A program made the position numbers and the translations under genes. DNA of 38,897 nt, taken from the NCBI GenBank assembly GCA_900317305.1, contig ONGG01000055.1, positions 1-38,897 on the forward strand, read 5' to 3'. This document shows positions 23,579 to 33,390 of this stretch, in pieces. The stretch's first letter is position 1. Every line of letters begins with the position of its first letter. Below the pieces are notes generated by a model, which saw only the letters and a list, made by a program, of their open reading frames with translations, was not told the origin of the DNA and made no database searches. The stretch is from an uncultured Prevotellaceae bacterium. Its GTDB lineage: Bacteria > Bacteroidota > Bacteroidia > Bacteroidales > Bacteroidaceae.

Positions 23579-26500
23579 ATGAATCAAAGCAAGTCATCCG
23601 ACAAACAATGCCTTATTCTTTTATATAAGGTGTTGTTGGTGTTTCTGACGATGCTCCCCCTACAGGCCTTCGCCCAGTCGAAAGTCACCGGAACGGTGTT
23701 CGACGAGAGCAACGGCGAACCTGTCATCGGAGCCACAGTCAAAATCAAGGGGTCGGGCACTGGCACCGTCACCGACATCGATGGCAACTTCTCCATCGAC
23801 GCCGCTACAGGCCAGCAGCTCGAGGTCTCCTACATCGGTTACATCACCCAGACCATCAGGGTGCCCAAGAGCCACCAGGTAGACGTGCGTCTCACCGAAG
23901 ACACGCAGACCCTCGACCAAGTGGTGGTGGTGGGTTACGGTACGATGAAGCGTAGCGACCTCACCGGCTCGGTGTCGTCCATTAATGAGGAACAGATCAA
24001 GCAGGGTGTCAATACCTCGGTAGAGCAGGCCATGCAGGGCCGTATCGCCGGTGTGCAGGTCACCCAGAACTCGGGTGCTCCCGGTGGTGGTATCTCCGTG
24101 CAGATACGTGGTATCAACTCGCTCAACGGCAACGAGCCGCTCTATGTGGTCGATGGTATCGCCATGTCGGGACAGAGTTCCGGCAACACCTCCGTGCTCA
24201 GCACCATCAACCCCTCCGACATCACCAGCATCGAGGTGCTCAAGGATGCCTCTGCCACGGCCATCTATGGTTCGCGCGCATCCAATGGTGTGGTGCTCAT
24301 CACCACCAAGCGCGGACAGGAAGGCAAGCCCAAACTCACTTACGAGGGCTATGCAGGATGGCAGATGCTGCCCAAACAACTCGAGGTGATGAACCTCAAG
24401 GAGTTCGCCAAGTTCTATAACGTGCGTGCCGAGATCTACGGCTATGGCAAGCGCGAGGAACTGCTCGACGAGAGCCTGCTCACCAATGGCACCGACTGGC
24501 AGGACGAACTCTTCGACGTGGCTTTCATGCACAACCACCAGGTGAACATCAATGGTGGTACCAACAATATGCACTACTCCCTCTCGGGAGGATTCCTCGA
24601 CCAGGATGGTATCGGTGTGGGCTCCAACTTCCGCCGTGCCTCCTTCCGTGCCAACTTCGACACCAATGTCACCGACTGGCTGCAGGTGGGCGCCAATGCC
24701 TCTTACGCCAGCACCAAGCAGGTGATCACTTTCGACGAGAACAATGTGATTTCCACCGCCCTGGCCCAGTATCCCGATATGGCGCCAAGAAATCCCGACG
24801 GGACTTACGACTTCGGTGAGAATCTCGAACATAACTACAACTCCAACCCGCTTTTCGAGGCTGAGATGCGCGACAACAACCGCAACAATCAGCAATTCGA
24901 CTACACCGTCTTCGCCAACGTCACTCCGCTGAAGGGTCTCACCCTCCGCGTGGAGTATGGCGGCAGCCGCAGCTGGGGACAGAGCACTTTCTTCCAGCCC
25001 AGCTACCACACGGCTCAGCAGAACATCGAGTCGCAACTCACACGTGGCAACTCGCGCAACAAGTACGAGTCGTTCAAGCAGTACGCCACCTACGAGTTCG
25101 AGCCTTTCAAGGGGCACCGCTTCAATGTCATGGCCGGACACGAGTCGCAGGAGGGCGAGTGGTACCAGGGCTCCATGGGTCGCAAGGGATACCTCTTCGA
25201 CTCCGTGAAGAGTATCGCTGTGGGCGATGCCTCCACCGCCACCAATGCCGAGCAAGGCAACGACTGGGCCATCGAGTCCTACTACGGACGTTTCAACTAC
25301 AACCTCCTCGACCGCTATCTCCTCACCGCCACCATCCGTGCCGACGGTTCGTCCAATTTCGGCGAGAACAACCGCTGGGGTTACTTCCCCTCGGCAGCCA
25401 TCGCATGGCGCATCACGCAGGAGAAGTTCATGGAGAACGTGAAGTGGCTCCGCAATGCCAAGCTCCGTCTCGGATGGGGTATCGTGGGTAACCAGCAGTC
25501 GGGCAGCTATGCCTATGGCATCGCCATGAAGAGTCAGGCCACCGCTTGGGGAACGGGCTTCTTCGATGGCAACTATGCCAACCCCGACCTGAAATGGGAG
25601 GAGACCAAGGCCTACAACATCGGTCTCGACCTCTCCTTCTTCGACAACCGCATCGAGTTCATCATCGATGCCTACCTCAAGAAGACCGACAACCTGCTCA
25701 TGCAGGCCACACTGCCCTCTTATGTGGTCAACAACACCGGATGGAAGGGCATCTCAGCACCTTATGTCAATACGGGTGCCATACAGAACAAGGGTATCGA
25801 GTTCACCCTCAACACCGTCAATATCTCGAAGAACAACTTCGAGTGGCGCACCGGAGCCACCCTCTCCTTCAACCGCAACAAGCTCACCAAACTCTATACC
25901 GACGATGCCTCCATACCCGGCACCATCGGCGGACAGGTCTACACCCTCTCCGAGATCGACGGACCGGTGGGCCGCTTCTATGGCTACAATGTCATCGGCA
26001 TGTTCACCCGTGAGGACGACTTCTACCAGAAGAACCAACTCGGTGAGTACATGCTCGACCAGAATGGCAACCGCTTGCCCGTGGCACGTCCGGCCGACTC
26101 CAACGGCGACCTCTATCCCATCGCACAGCGTGGTATTTGGGTGGGCGACTACATCTTCGAGGATGTCAATGGCGATGGTAAGATCACCGAAGGCGACCGC
26201 AAGTTCATCGGCGACCCCAACCCCGACTTCACCTTCGGTATCAACAACGTCATCCGCTGGAAAGACCTCGAACTCTCGTTCTTCTTCAATGGTAGCGTGG
26301 GCAACGACCTCCTCAACCTCGTCAAGCTCAACCACTCCAACCCCACCGCATGGGGCAACAAGCTGAGTATGGTGAGCGACTATGCCCAGATAGGCATGAT
26401 CGACCCCGAGGGCTCGCTCAACGATATCTCCAACGTCTTTGTCACCAACCCCGAGAATGCCAAGACACAGCGTATCAGCGTCAGCGGCGAGAGCCAGAAC

Positions 26501-26782
26501 GACAACAACCGTGTCAGCTCGAGGTTTGTCGAGGATGGCTCATACATCCGCCTCAAGACCCTCTCACTCTCCTACAACCTTCCGAAGAAGTGGCTCAAGC
26601 CGCTCAAGATCGACTGGGTGCAGGTCTATGCCAACGTGCAGAACCTCTTCACCATCTCCAGTTATGATGGCTACGATCCTGAACTGGGTTCCATCGGACA
26701 GAGCGTCGTGCTCCAGGGCATCGACAACTACCGTTATCCCTCACCGCGCATCTATAACTTTGGTCTGAAGGTCAACTTCTAA
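23579..26782 (+). CDS. SusC/RagA-family TonB-dependent outer-membrane transporter
   Basis: Imports oligosaccharides across the outer membrane with its SusD partner, powered by TonB. The 1067-residue protein has a signal peptide (about 1-33, ending QAFAQ), a carboxypeptidase-D-like regulatory domain (about 35-110, VTGTVFDESNGEPVIGATV), the DQVVVVGYG segment typical of SusC proteins, a plug domain (about 120-235, with QGRIAGVQV, IRGINSLNG and PLYVVDG) and a long beta-barrel ending in the aromatic NFGLKVNF. No N-terminal sigma/anti-sigma extension is present, so it is a plain transporter rather than a regulatory one. susD follows after 22 bp. Confidence 0.97.
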   Translation: MNQSKSSDKQCLILLYKVLLVFLTMLPLQAFAQSKVTGTVFDESNGEPVIGATVKIKGSGTGTVTDIDGNFSIDAATGQQLEVSYIGYITQTIRVPKSHQVDVRLTEDTQTLDQVVVVGYGTMKRSDLTGSVSSINEEQIKQGVNTSVEQAMQGRIAGVQVTQNSGAPGGGISVQIRGINSLNGNEPLYVVDGIAMSGQSSGNTSVLSTINPSDITSIEVLKDASATAIYGSRASNGVVLITTKRGQEGKPKLTYEGYAGWQMLPKQLEVMNLKEFAKFYNVRAEIYGYGKREELLDESLLTNGTDWQDELFDVAFMHNHQVNINGGTNNMHYSLSGGFLDQDGIGVGSNFRRASFRANFDTNVTDWLQVGANASYASTKQVITFDENNVISTALAQYPDMAPRNPDGTYDFGENLEHNYNSNPLFEAEMRDNNRNNQQFDYTVFANVTPLKGLTLRVEYGGSRSWGQSTFFQPSYHTAQQNIESQLTRGNSRNKYESFKQYATYEFEPFKGHRFNVMAGHESQEGEWYQGSMGRKGYLFDSVKSIAVGDASTATNAEQGNDWAIESYYGRFNYNLLDRYLLTATIRADGSSNFGENNRWGYFPSAAIAWRITQEKFMENVKWLRNAKLRLGWGIVGNQQSGSYAYGIAMKSQATAWGTGFFDGNYANPDLKWEETKAYNIGLDLSFFDNRIEFIIDAYLKKTDNLLMQATLPSYVVNNTGWKGISAPYVNTGAIQNKGIEFTLNTVNISKNNFEWRTGATLSFNRNKLTKLYTDDASIPGTIGGQVYTLSEIDGPVGRFYGYNVIGMFTREDDFYQKNQLGEYMLDQNGNRLPVARPADSNGDLYPIAQRGIWVGDYIFEDVNGDGKITEGDRKFIGDPNPDFTFGINNVIRWKDLELSFFFNGSVGNDLLNLVKLNHSNPTAWGNKLSMVSDYAQIGMIDPEGSLNDISNVFVTNPENAKTQRISVSGESQNDNNRVSSRFVEDGSYIRLKTLSLSYNLPKKWLKPLKIDWVQVYANVQNLFTISSYDGYDPELGSIGQSVVLQGIDNYRYPSPRIYNFGLKVNF

Positions 26783-26804
26783 ATATTTTAAGATATTATC
26801 CGAT

Positions 26805-28571
26805 ATGAAAAAGATCAATTTCAAGATATATTTCCTGCTCATCTCGCTGATGTTCATCGCCGCCAGTTGTGGTGAGGACTTCCTCGACCGCACACCCAAG
26901 CATGGCTATACGGCAGGAAACTATTATGAGAACGACGATGCCGTCATCAAGGCCATCGAGCCGCTCTACAACTATGCATGGAGCGGATACAATGAGCGTG
27001 CCATCGTGGGCATGGGTTCCTTCCGTGCCAACGACGCATGGAGTCCCTACCTGCAGGGCGAGTTCGCACGGTTCACCATCACGGGTCTCACCGACGTGCT
27101 CATCAATGCATGGTCGTCTCTCTACATGGTGGTGTCGATGTCGAACCAGTTGCTGCTCGACATGGATGTCTATGCCACCTCCGGTGTTTCGGAGGCCGTG
27201 AAGAACCAGGCCCGCGGCGAGGCTTACCTCATGCGCGGAGCCGCCTATTTCTACCTGCTCCGTGGATGGGGAGAGGTCATCCTCTATGAAGACAACATCG
27301 ATATCACCTCGAGGCCGGTGCGCCCGCTCAACACCGAGGAGAGCGTGCTCAAGTTCATCGTGCGCGACTTCGAGCGCGCAGCCGAACTGCTGCCCGAGCG
27401 TGGTGCCAACTTCCATCCCTCGCGCTACGTGGCCAAGGCCATGCTCGCCAAGGCATTGCTCGCACAGAGTGGATGGAACAAAGGCGGACAGCGCGACGAG
27501 GCCACCCTCCAGCGCGTCGTCTCACTCTGCGACGAGGTCATCAACTGTGGTCAGTATCATCTGCTCGACAACTACGAGAACCTCTTCCGCCCACAATACA
27601 ACGACAACGAGGAGACCCTCCTCGCCATGCGCTGGGCCGACCCGCTGCTCGGTGAGTATGCCTCGAGCAACAACCTCATCTCCGACCTCGCCTGGTCGGA
27701 TGTGTGCGATGTCAACTGCTGGGGTGGCTCACTGCATGCCTCGGTCGACATGATCAACTACTACAATGAGGAGCCGGCCGACTCGTTCCGCCTCCGTGGC
27801 ACCTTCTTCACACCCGGTCGCCACTACGACTATATCTGGAGCGAGAAGGGTGGATACACCTACAATGTCAACTGGATACAGGCCAAGAAGGGAGTCGTGG
27901 GCACCAAGGCCGACTGCGACGGCCATCTTGCCCAGCAGGCCTCACCGCTCAACACCTATATCATGCGCTTGGCCGATGTCTACCTGATCAAGGCTGAGGC
28001 ACTGCTCGGCAACAACATGTCGACTTCCGACCCCAACGCGCTGGCTGCGTTCAACGCCACACGCCTGCGTGCCAAGTTGCCCGCCAAGACCTCGTTCACC
28101 TTCGAGGACCTCATACGTGAGCGTCGCATCGAGTTCTGCCTCGAGTACTGCAACTGGTACGACATGGTCACCTGGTATCGCTGGCGCCCACAATATATGC
28201 TCGACTTTTTCAACCACAAGCAGCACCGCGCGTTCATGCTCAACTCAGGCGACGTCATCCGCAACGACGACGGCACGCTCAGCTACCGCTGCGTGTTCCC
28301 AGGTACCAACAACTGGTATTTCTACGACGACCAAGGCCACTGCTATTGGAGCGACTGCCTGCGCATGAGCGACGACGACCAGACCGTCGTGCAGACCAAG
28401 GCCCAGGGCTATGTCTACGACCTCGATGCCCTCTCCGAGGCACGTGGGGCCGACTATTCGCCCATCGTGCTGAGCGAGGCCAACATCTTCATGCCTTATC
28501 CCGAGGCCGATGTCATCCAGAACCCATACTTCAACCAACCTCCTGTGGAGTATGACTTTAGTGAAAAATAA
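26805..28571 (+). CDS. SusD/RagB-family surface glycan-binding lipoprotein
   Basis: Forms the lid over the SusC barrel and binds the incoming glycan. The 588 residues begin with a lipoprotein signal with lipid-bearing Cys22 (IAASC followed by GED, acidic residues as expected for surface export in Bacteroidetes). The GEDFLDRTP start and the SusD-type helical framework (RGEAYLMRGAAYFYLLRGWGE, YLIKAEALLGN, ELIRERRIEFC-like) are clear. It has 22 bp to susC and 14 bp to the next gene, so it is in one operon. Confidence 0.96.
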   Translation: MKKINFKIYFLLISLMFIAASCGEDFLDRTPKHGYTAGNYYENDDAVIKAIEPLYNYAWSGYNERAIVGMGSFRANDAWSPYLQGEFARFTITGLTDVLINAWSSLYMVVSMSNQLLLDMDVYATSGVSEAVKNQARGEAYLMRGAAYFYLLRGWGEVILYEDNIDITSRPVRPLNTEESVLKFIVRDFERAAELLPERGANFHPSRYVAKAMLAKALLAQSGWNKGGQRDEATLQRVVSLCDEVINCGQYHLLDNYENLFRPQYNDNEETLLAMRWADPLLGEYASSNNLISDLAWSDVCDVNCWGGSLHASVDMINYYNEEPADSFRLRGTFFTPGRHYDYIWSEKGGYTYNVNWIQAKKGVVGTKADCDGHLAQQASPLNTYIMRLADVYLIKAEALLGNNMSTSDPNALAAFNATRLRAKLPAKTSFTFEDLIRERRIEFCLEYCNWYDMVTWYRWRPQYMLDFFNHKQHRAFMLNSGDVIRNDDGTLSYRCVFPGTNNWYFYDDQGHCYWSDCLRMSDDDQTVVQTKAQGYVYDLDALSEARGADYSPIVLSEANIFMPYPEADVIQNPYFNQPPVEYDFSEK

Positions 28572-28585
28572 CCAGAAGTAGCGAT

Positions 28586-30268
28586 ATGAAACAGAATATT
28601 TTCAATCACCATTACCGTTGGCTGCTCATGGCCATGGCAGCGCTCATGGTCGTTTCCCTCACCTCCTGCAAGGACGATGAGGAAGGCATGGGCACCCCGG
28701 TCATCACTGCCGTGCGCTCCTGCGATCCCGCCAAGGCCGACAGCACCTTCACCAAGGCTGGCGCCGGCTCGCTCATCGCCATCATCGGCCAGAACCTGGC
28801 TCATGTGCAGAAGGTCTATATCAACGACCAGCAGGTATATTTCAACCCCACGATGAACACCGACCACAGCGTGGTGGTCACTATCCCCACCGAGGACAAA
28901 GGCTTCAAACTCACCGCCTTCAACAGCGACCTGAAGGATGAGATCCGTGTCGAGACCTCGCACGGCACTGCCGTCTATTCGTTCAAGATCACGGCTCCAT
29001 GGCCCTCCATCTCGCGCATCCAGGGCATCTACCCCCGCCAGGCCGGTGATGTGCTCAATGTCTATGGCCTCAACCTCGTCGACCTCGAGCAGGTCTATTT
29101 CACCGATATCACTGCCGAGCAACTCGACACCACCGAGTGGGAGACCGTGGGCGGCAACCATATCATGGCCTCCAATGTCGAGTCGGTTATGCAAGACCAT
29201 CACCAGAACTCGCGTACCCAGGCCTATGAGACCACTTCGCAGCTCAAGGTCACCGTGCCCGACCTGCCGTTCGAGAAGGGCTCACTCGTGTTCGAGTGTG
29301 CGGGTGGCACCACCTACATCGCCTATTCCAAGTATCCTGGCGCACCCCTCATCAACGATATCTCTTCTGATATGCCGGTGCCTGGCGAGCTGGTGACCCT
29401 CTACGGACGTGAGTTCGTGCAGATTGAGTCCATCCGCTTTGGCGATGTCACCCTTTCGCCCAAACAGTTCACCGTGGCCGAGAGCGAGGACGAGATTTCG
29501 TTCATCATGCCGGCAGTGCCCTCCGACGAGAGCAACAACGGACTCATCACCCTGGTCAACCCAGGTGGCGAGGGCTCCTACCGCTTCTGGGCGCTCGATG
29601 GCTGCTTCGCCCGCTTCGATGGCGACGCCACCGACAACGGATGGGGACCCAATGTCACCTTCGAGACGGCCAATGGCGACGACCCGCCATATACCGGCGA
29701 CGGCAAGATGGCGCATTTCCTCGTCGAGGACGAGGGCACCCAGTGGTGGGGACAGATGATCTACTTCCGTAAGGACTGGGACGGCAACAAGTTCCCGCTG
29801 CCCGGATTCGATGTCATACCCGCCGATGCCTCTACCGATGACGTATATCTCGCCTTCGAGGTGTTCAACAACAACAGCCACCTCAACAATGGCAAGTATA
29901 CGGGCTATCTGCGCTACTTCCTGCAGTACGACAGCGAGGATCCCGTGCCTGAGAACGACGACAGTGGCAATGCCAACCCTGCCGACCAGGTCAACCAGTA
30001 CGACACCTTCCGTTGGGATGACTATGGAGCCGGCACGTTCCACCACGACCGTCCGGTCCTGGCCGATATCAATGGCGAGGCACCCATGGGCAAGTGGTAT
30101 CGCGCCGTGGTGCCCCTGAGCAAGTTCGGAAAATACCGTGACAAGAACTATCAGTTTGTCGTGGAGAAGGGCATCAACCAGTTCCGCATCCAGTACATCA
30201 ACCAGGGTTCGGCTCGTGGCGACATCGATGTCTATATCGACAACGTACGCATCTTCTACAAGAAGTAA
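28586..30268 (+). CDS. Surface glycan-binding lipoprotein (IPT/TIG domains, SGBP-B-like)
   Basis: A 560-residue lipoprotein with lipid-bearing Cys28 (SLTSC followed by KDDEE, a strong surface-export signature). Several IPT/TIG immunoglobulin-like modules are visible: about 35-130 (SLIAIIGQNLAHVQKVYIN), about 135-245 (DVLNVYGLNLVDLEQVYF) and about 250-335 (ELVTLYGREFVQIESIRFGD). A C-terminal beta-sandwich (about 340-560) is rich in Trp/Tyr and ends DIDVYIDNVRIFYKK; in related proteins this end carries the glycan-binding site. It has no catalytic motif. Its role is to hold polysaccharide at the cell surface for the enzymes and SusCD. It is preceded by susD (14 bp) and followed by the GH5 gene (21 bp). 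Confidence 0.9.
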   Translation: MKQNIFNHHYRWLLMAMAALMVVSLTSCKDDEEGMGTPVITAVRSCDPAKADSTFTKAGAGSLIAIIGQNLAHVQKVYINDQQVYFNPTMNTDHSVVVTIPTEDKGFKLTAFNSDLKDEIRVETSHGTAVYSFKITAPWPSISRIQGIYPRQAGDVLNVYGLNLVDLEQVYFTDITAEQLDTTEWETVGGNHIMASNVESVMQDHHQNSRTQAYETTSQLKVTVPDLPFEKGSLVFECAGGTTYIAYSKYPGAPLINDISSDMPVPGELVTLYGREFVQIESIRFGDVTLSPKQFTVAESEDEISFIMPAVPSDESNNGLITLVNPGGEGSYRFWALDGCFARFDGDATDNGWGPNVTFETANGDDPPYTGDGKMAHFLVEDEGTQWWGQMIYFRKDWDGNKFPLPGFDVIPADASTDDVYLAFEVFNNNSHLNNGKYTGYLRYFLQYDSEDPVPENDDSGNANPADQVNQYDTFRWDDYGAGTFHHDRPVLADINGEAPMGKWYRAVVPLSKFGKYRDKNYQFVVEKGINQFRIQYINQGSARGDIDVYIDNVRIFYKK

Positions 30269-30289
30269 TCACCTAAAAACAAGCAAATT

Positions 30290-31786
30290 ATGAAAATCAA
30301 CAGAATATTTGGGGCATTGCTTCTCGCACTGTCGATGACTGGTTTCCAGGCCTGCTCCGACGTGGAGAATCCCTCCGTCGACACCGGACTGCGCACGGGC
30401 GATGCGTCGAAAATAGAAGTGTATAGAGATTCGGAGCCCGTGAGCGACCTCACGTTCTCTATCGGCAAGGGAAATGCCGTGCTCGGTATCGCTGCCGATG
30501 GCAACTGGACGGCCGAGTTGGCCGACGACTCGTGGTGCAAACTGGTGGTGCATGCGGGCTATGGATACACCAACAAGTGGTCGTACACCAAACTCGAGGT
30601 GGCCAAGAACGAGGGTGGCGAGCGTGCCACCACGCTCACCATCAAGTCGGGCGCGCTTACCAAGACCATCAACATCAAGCAGAAAGGTACGGGCACCGAC
30701 CCCAACGACCCATTCATGAGTTCGTTCTCCTTCGTCGAGAAGTTGGGCTATGGCTACAACCTGGGCAACACGCTCGAGTCCAACCACGACATCACCAATC
30801 CACAGGTGCAGACGTGGTTCAATCCGCAGACTGTCTACGACTGGGAGACCTGCTGGGGACAGCCTGTCACCACACCCGAGATTATCAATGCCATCGCCGC
30901 CAAGGGTTTCAACGTCATCCGCGTGCCGGTGACTTGGTTCCCGCATATGGATGCCAACGACAATGTGGAGGAGGCGTGGATGAACCGCGTGCAGGAGGTG
31001 GTCGATATGGTGCTCAATGCCGGATGCTACTGCATCCTCAATGTGCATCACGACGCCAGCGAGTATGACGCCAGCCGTGGCGACGGTGCCCACTGGCTCG
31101 TGGCCGACGAGGCGAAATATCCCGCCGTCAGCGCCCGCTTCAAGAAGTTGTGGACGCAGATTGCCAACCGCTTCAAGGGCTACGACGACCGCCTGGTGTT
31201 CGAGGCCGTCAACGAGATTCTCAGCGCGAAAGGTGAGTGGGGCGACCCCGCAGATGCTACCTGCTATGATGCGCTCAACAAACTCTTGCAGGACTTCGTC
31301 GACGCTGTGCGTGCCACCGGTGGAAACAACGAGTACCGCAACCTGCTGGTCAATCCTTACAGCGCCGGCAGCTCGCCAGCCAAACTGGCTGGCATGCAAT
31401 TGCCTCAGGACAAGCACCCCAACCACCTGATGTGCTCCATCCACAGCTACGATCCCTATTGGTTCTGCAACGATGGTGGTGGCATCGGCAGCGACGATGA
31501 GAAATACTTCCTCTACATCTTCGACGAGACTTGCCGTCAGGAGATCGACGACATCTTCGCACGTGTCGACAAGCGCTTCGGTTCCGACTTCGGCGTGCCC
31601 TATTTCTTCGGCGAGTTTGCCGCCGGCGGCACCCACGTCACCATGGCCGAGCGTGTGAAGTATGCGCAGTATATGAAGCAGAAGTTCGCCCAGTACAACA
31701 TCACCGGCCTCTGGTGGATGGGCCTCATGGACCGCAAGACCCTCGAATGGTACGAGGGCGACATCGCCAACGTCTTCTTCCAGTAA
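30290..31786 (+). CDS. BACON-GH5 endo-beta-glucanase, subfamily 4-like, surface lipoprotein
   Basis: An endo-acting retaining glycoside hydrolase. The 498 residues comprise a lipoprotein signal with Cys22 (FQAC followed by SDVEN), a BACON domain (about 50-140) and a GH5 (beta/alpha)8 barrel from about 145. The segment GYNLGNTLES is typical of GH5 subfamily 4, which includes endo-glucanases, xyloglucanases and glucomannan-active enzymes. The acid/base is Glu309 in FEAVNEI and the nucleophile is Glu442 in FFGEFAA. The same BACON-GH5_4 arrangement is known from a Bacteroides xyloglucan locus. With mannanases next door, cleavage at glucose positions of glucomannan is the likely job; xyloglucan cannot be ruled out. 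It is the last gene before a strong terminator. Confidence 0.9.
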   Translation: MKINRIFGALLLALSMTGFQACSDVENPSVDTGLRTGDASKIEVYRDSEPVSDLTFSIGKGNAVLGIAADGNWTAELADDSWCKLVVHAGYGYTNKWSYTKLEVAKNEGGERATTLTIKSGALTKTINIKQKGTGTDPNDPFMSSFSFVEKLGYGYNLGNTLESNHDITNPQVQTWFNPQTVYDWETCWGQPVTTPEIINAIAAKGFNVIRVPVTWFPHMDANDNVEEAWMNRVQEVVDMVLNAGCYCILNVHHDASEYDASRGDGAHWLVADEAKYPAVSARFKKLWTQIANRFKGYDDRLVFEAVNEILSAKGEWGDPADATCYDALNKLLQDFVDAVRATGGNNEYRNLLVNPYSAGSSPAKLAGMQLPQDKHPNHLMCSIHSYDPYWFCNDGGGIGSDDEKYFLYIFDETCRQEIDDIFARVDKRFGSDFGVPYFFGEFAAGGTHVTMAERVKYAQYMKQKFAQYNITGLWWMGLMDRKTLEWYEGDIANVFFQ

Positions 31787-31834
31787 GAGTAAGAACCATT
31801 ATGGCCACAGCCGCGCAGCGGCAGCCATCCCCCA

Positions 31835-31872
31835 AAAGACAAAAGGTGCCGGATTCGGCACCTTTTGTCTTT
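31835..31872 (+). terminator. Strong terminator inside the polysaccharide locus
   Basis: A perfect 17-bp stem (AAAGACAAAAGGTGCCG at 31835-31851 with its complement at 31856-31872) and a GATT loop, with T-rich bases at the end. It closes the susC-to-GH5 operon 48 bp after the stop. Its A-rich left arm would also let it work in reverse. Confidence 0.9.
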
Positions 31873-31875
31873 ATT

Positions 31876-31974
31876 AGCCCATTAAGCCCATTAAGCCCAT
31901 TAAGCCCATTAAGCCCATTAAGCCCATTAAGCCCATTAAGCCCATTAAGCCCATTAAGCCCATTAAGCCCATTA
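31876..31974. repeat. 9-bp tandem array, 11 perfect units
   Basis: AGCCCATTA is repeated 11 times without a mismatch, starting 3 bp after the terminator stem. The same unit family forms the degenerate array at 151-222. Confidence 0.98.
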
Positions 31975-32057
31975 CCTCCTCCCTCAAAAAAATCCCCTCT
32001 ACCATCAAAATATCAAACAAAGTCAATAAAGTATTATTCTTTCTCCAATTTTTTTAT

Positions 32058-32065
32058 TTACTTTG
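32058..32065 (+). promoter_or_regulatory. Possible promoter of the mannanase/esterase group
   Basis: TTACTTTG, one mismatch from TAnnTTTG, lies 26 bp before the ATG at 32092 in an AT-rich stretch and after a terminator. No clear -33 element. Confidence 0.35.
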
Positions 32066-32091
32066 CAAATTATTAATAAATACCCCCAAAA

Positions 32092-33384
32092 ATGAAGAAA
32101 ATTCTAGCTCTCCTTCTCATGGTTCTCACACTCAGCGCATGTACTCACGACGAGGCTCCAAGCCCCTTCGTCAAGGTGGTCGATGGCCACTTCGAGCGCG
32201 CTGGAAAACCCTACTACTACGTGGGCACCAACTTCTGGTATGGCGCCATCCTCGGCAGCGAGGGACAGGGTGGCAACCGTGAGCGCCTGTGCCAGGAGCT
32301 CGACTACATGAAGAAGATGGGCATCGACAACCTCCGCATCCTCGTGGGAAGCGATGGCGAGCGGGGCATCACCACCAAGGTGGAGCCCACACTCCAGGTG
32401 TCGCCGGGTGTCTACAACGACACCATCCTCGCCGGACTCGATTTCCTGCTCCAGGAGATGGGCAAACGCGACATGGTGGCCGTGCTCTATCTCAACAACT
32501 CCTGGGAGTGGAGTGGGGGATATGGCTTCTACCTCGAGCATGCCGGGGCCGGAAAGGCTCCACGGCCCAATGAGGATGGCTATCCTGCTTATATGAAGTT
32601 CGTCGAGCAGTATGCCTCCAACACCAAGGCCCACGAACTCTTCTACGACTATGTGCGCTTCATCCTGCAGCGCACCAACCGCTACACGGGGGTGAAATAT
32701 ATCGACGACCCGGCCATCATGTCGTGGCAGATCGGCAACGAGCCAAGGGCGTTCAGCAAGGAGGCGCTGCCCGCCTTCGAGAAATGGCTGGCCGAGGCCT
32801 CGGCACTCATCCGTAGTCTCGACCCCAACCACCTCATCTCCATCGGCAGTGAGGGCTCTTGGGGCTGCGAGAACGACTATGCGGCCTACGAGCGCATCTG
32901 CGCCGACGCCAATGTCGACTACTGCAACATCCACCTCTGGCCCTACAACTGGTCGTGGGCACGTCCCGACCACCTCATCGACGACCTCCAGGCCAGTTGC
33001 GACAGCACACGCAACTATATCGACCGCCATCTCACCATCTGCGACCGGCTCAACAAACCGCTTGTGATGGAGGAGTTCGGCTACCCCCGCGACGGGTTCA
33101 AGTTCACCAAGGACATCCCCACGCAGGGCCGCGACGGATTCTATAAGTTCGTGTTCTCGCTGGTGGGCGACAATGCCGAGAGTGGCGGACATTTCGCTGG
33201 CTGCAATTTCTGGGGATGGGGCGGCTTCGCCAACCCCGCCCACGAGCAGTGGCAGGTGGGCGACGACTACACAGGCGACCCGGCACAGGAGGCCCAGGGC
33301 CTCAACTCCGTCTTCGCCACCGACTCCACCACCCTCCAGATCATCAAGGCCGAAGTCGACCGCATGGCCGCCCTGAGGAAATAA
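32092..33384 (+). CDS. GH5 endo-beta-1,4-mannanase, subfamily 7-like, lipoprotein
   Basis: Hydrolyses internal beta-1,4-mannosidic bonds. The 430-residue protein has a lipoprotein signal with Cys17 (LTLSAC followed by THDE, acidic and so probably surface-exposed). The barrel carries GTNFWYG near the start, WQIGNEPR with acid/base Glu217, HLWPYNWSW, and VMEEFGYPRD with nucleophile Glu328; the WQIGNEPR and EEFGYPRD pair is typical of GH5 subfamily 7 mannanases. It follows the mid-locus terminator and starts a second gene group with the esterase and the two GH26 genes. Confidence 0.93.
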   Translation: MKKILALLLMVLTLSACTHDEAPSPFVKVVDGHFERAGKPYYYVGTNFWYGAILGSEGQGGNRERLCQELDYMKKMGIDNLRILVGSDGERGITTKVEPTLQVSPGVYNDTILAGLDFLLQEMGKRDMVAVLYLNNSWEWSGGYGFYLEHAGAGKAPRPNEDGYPAYMKFVEQYASNTKAHELFYDYVRFILQRTNRYTGVKYIDDPAIMSWQIGNEPRAFSKEALPAFEKWLAEASALIRSLDPNHLISIGSEGSWGCENDYAAYERICADANVDYCNIHLWPYNWSWARPDHLIDDLQASCDSTRNYIDRHLTICDRLNKPLVMEEFGYPRDGFKFTKDIPTQGRDGFYKFVFSLVGDNAESGGHFAGCNFWGWGGFANPAHEQWQVGDDYTGDPAQEAQGLNSVFATDSTTLQIIKAEVDRMAALRK

Positions 33385-33390
33385 GCCCAA

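Noticed and set aside
23660-25255. A 531-codon minus-strand open frame inside susC, and a similar 472-codon one opposite 21835-23253.
   Set aside because: Both are antisense to well-supported genes, low in complexity (rich in V, G, H and L), with no start context or motif.
31531-32076. An open frame that translates the 9-bp array as a PLS repeat protein.
   Set aside because: It starts inside the GH5 gene in another frame and crosses a strong terminator; the repeat-coded stretch is a by-product of the 9-bp period.
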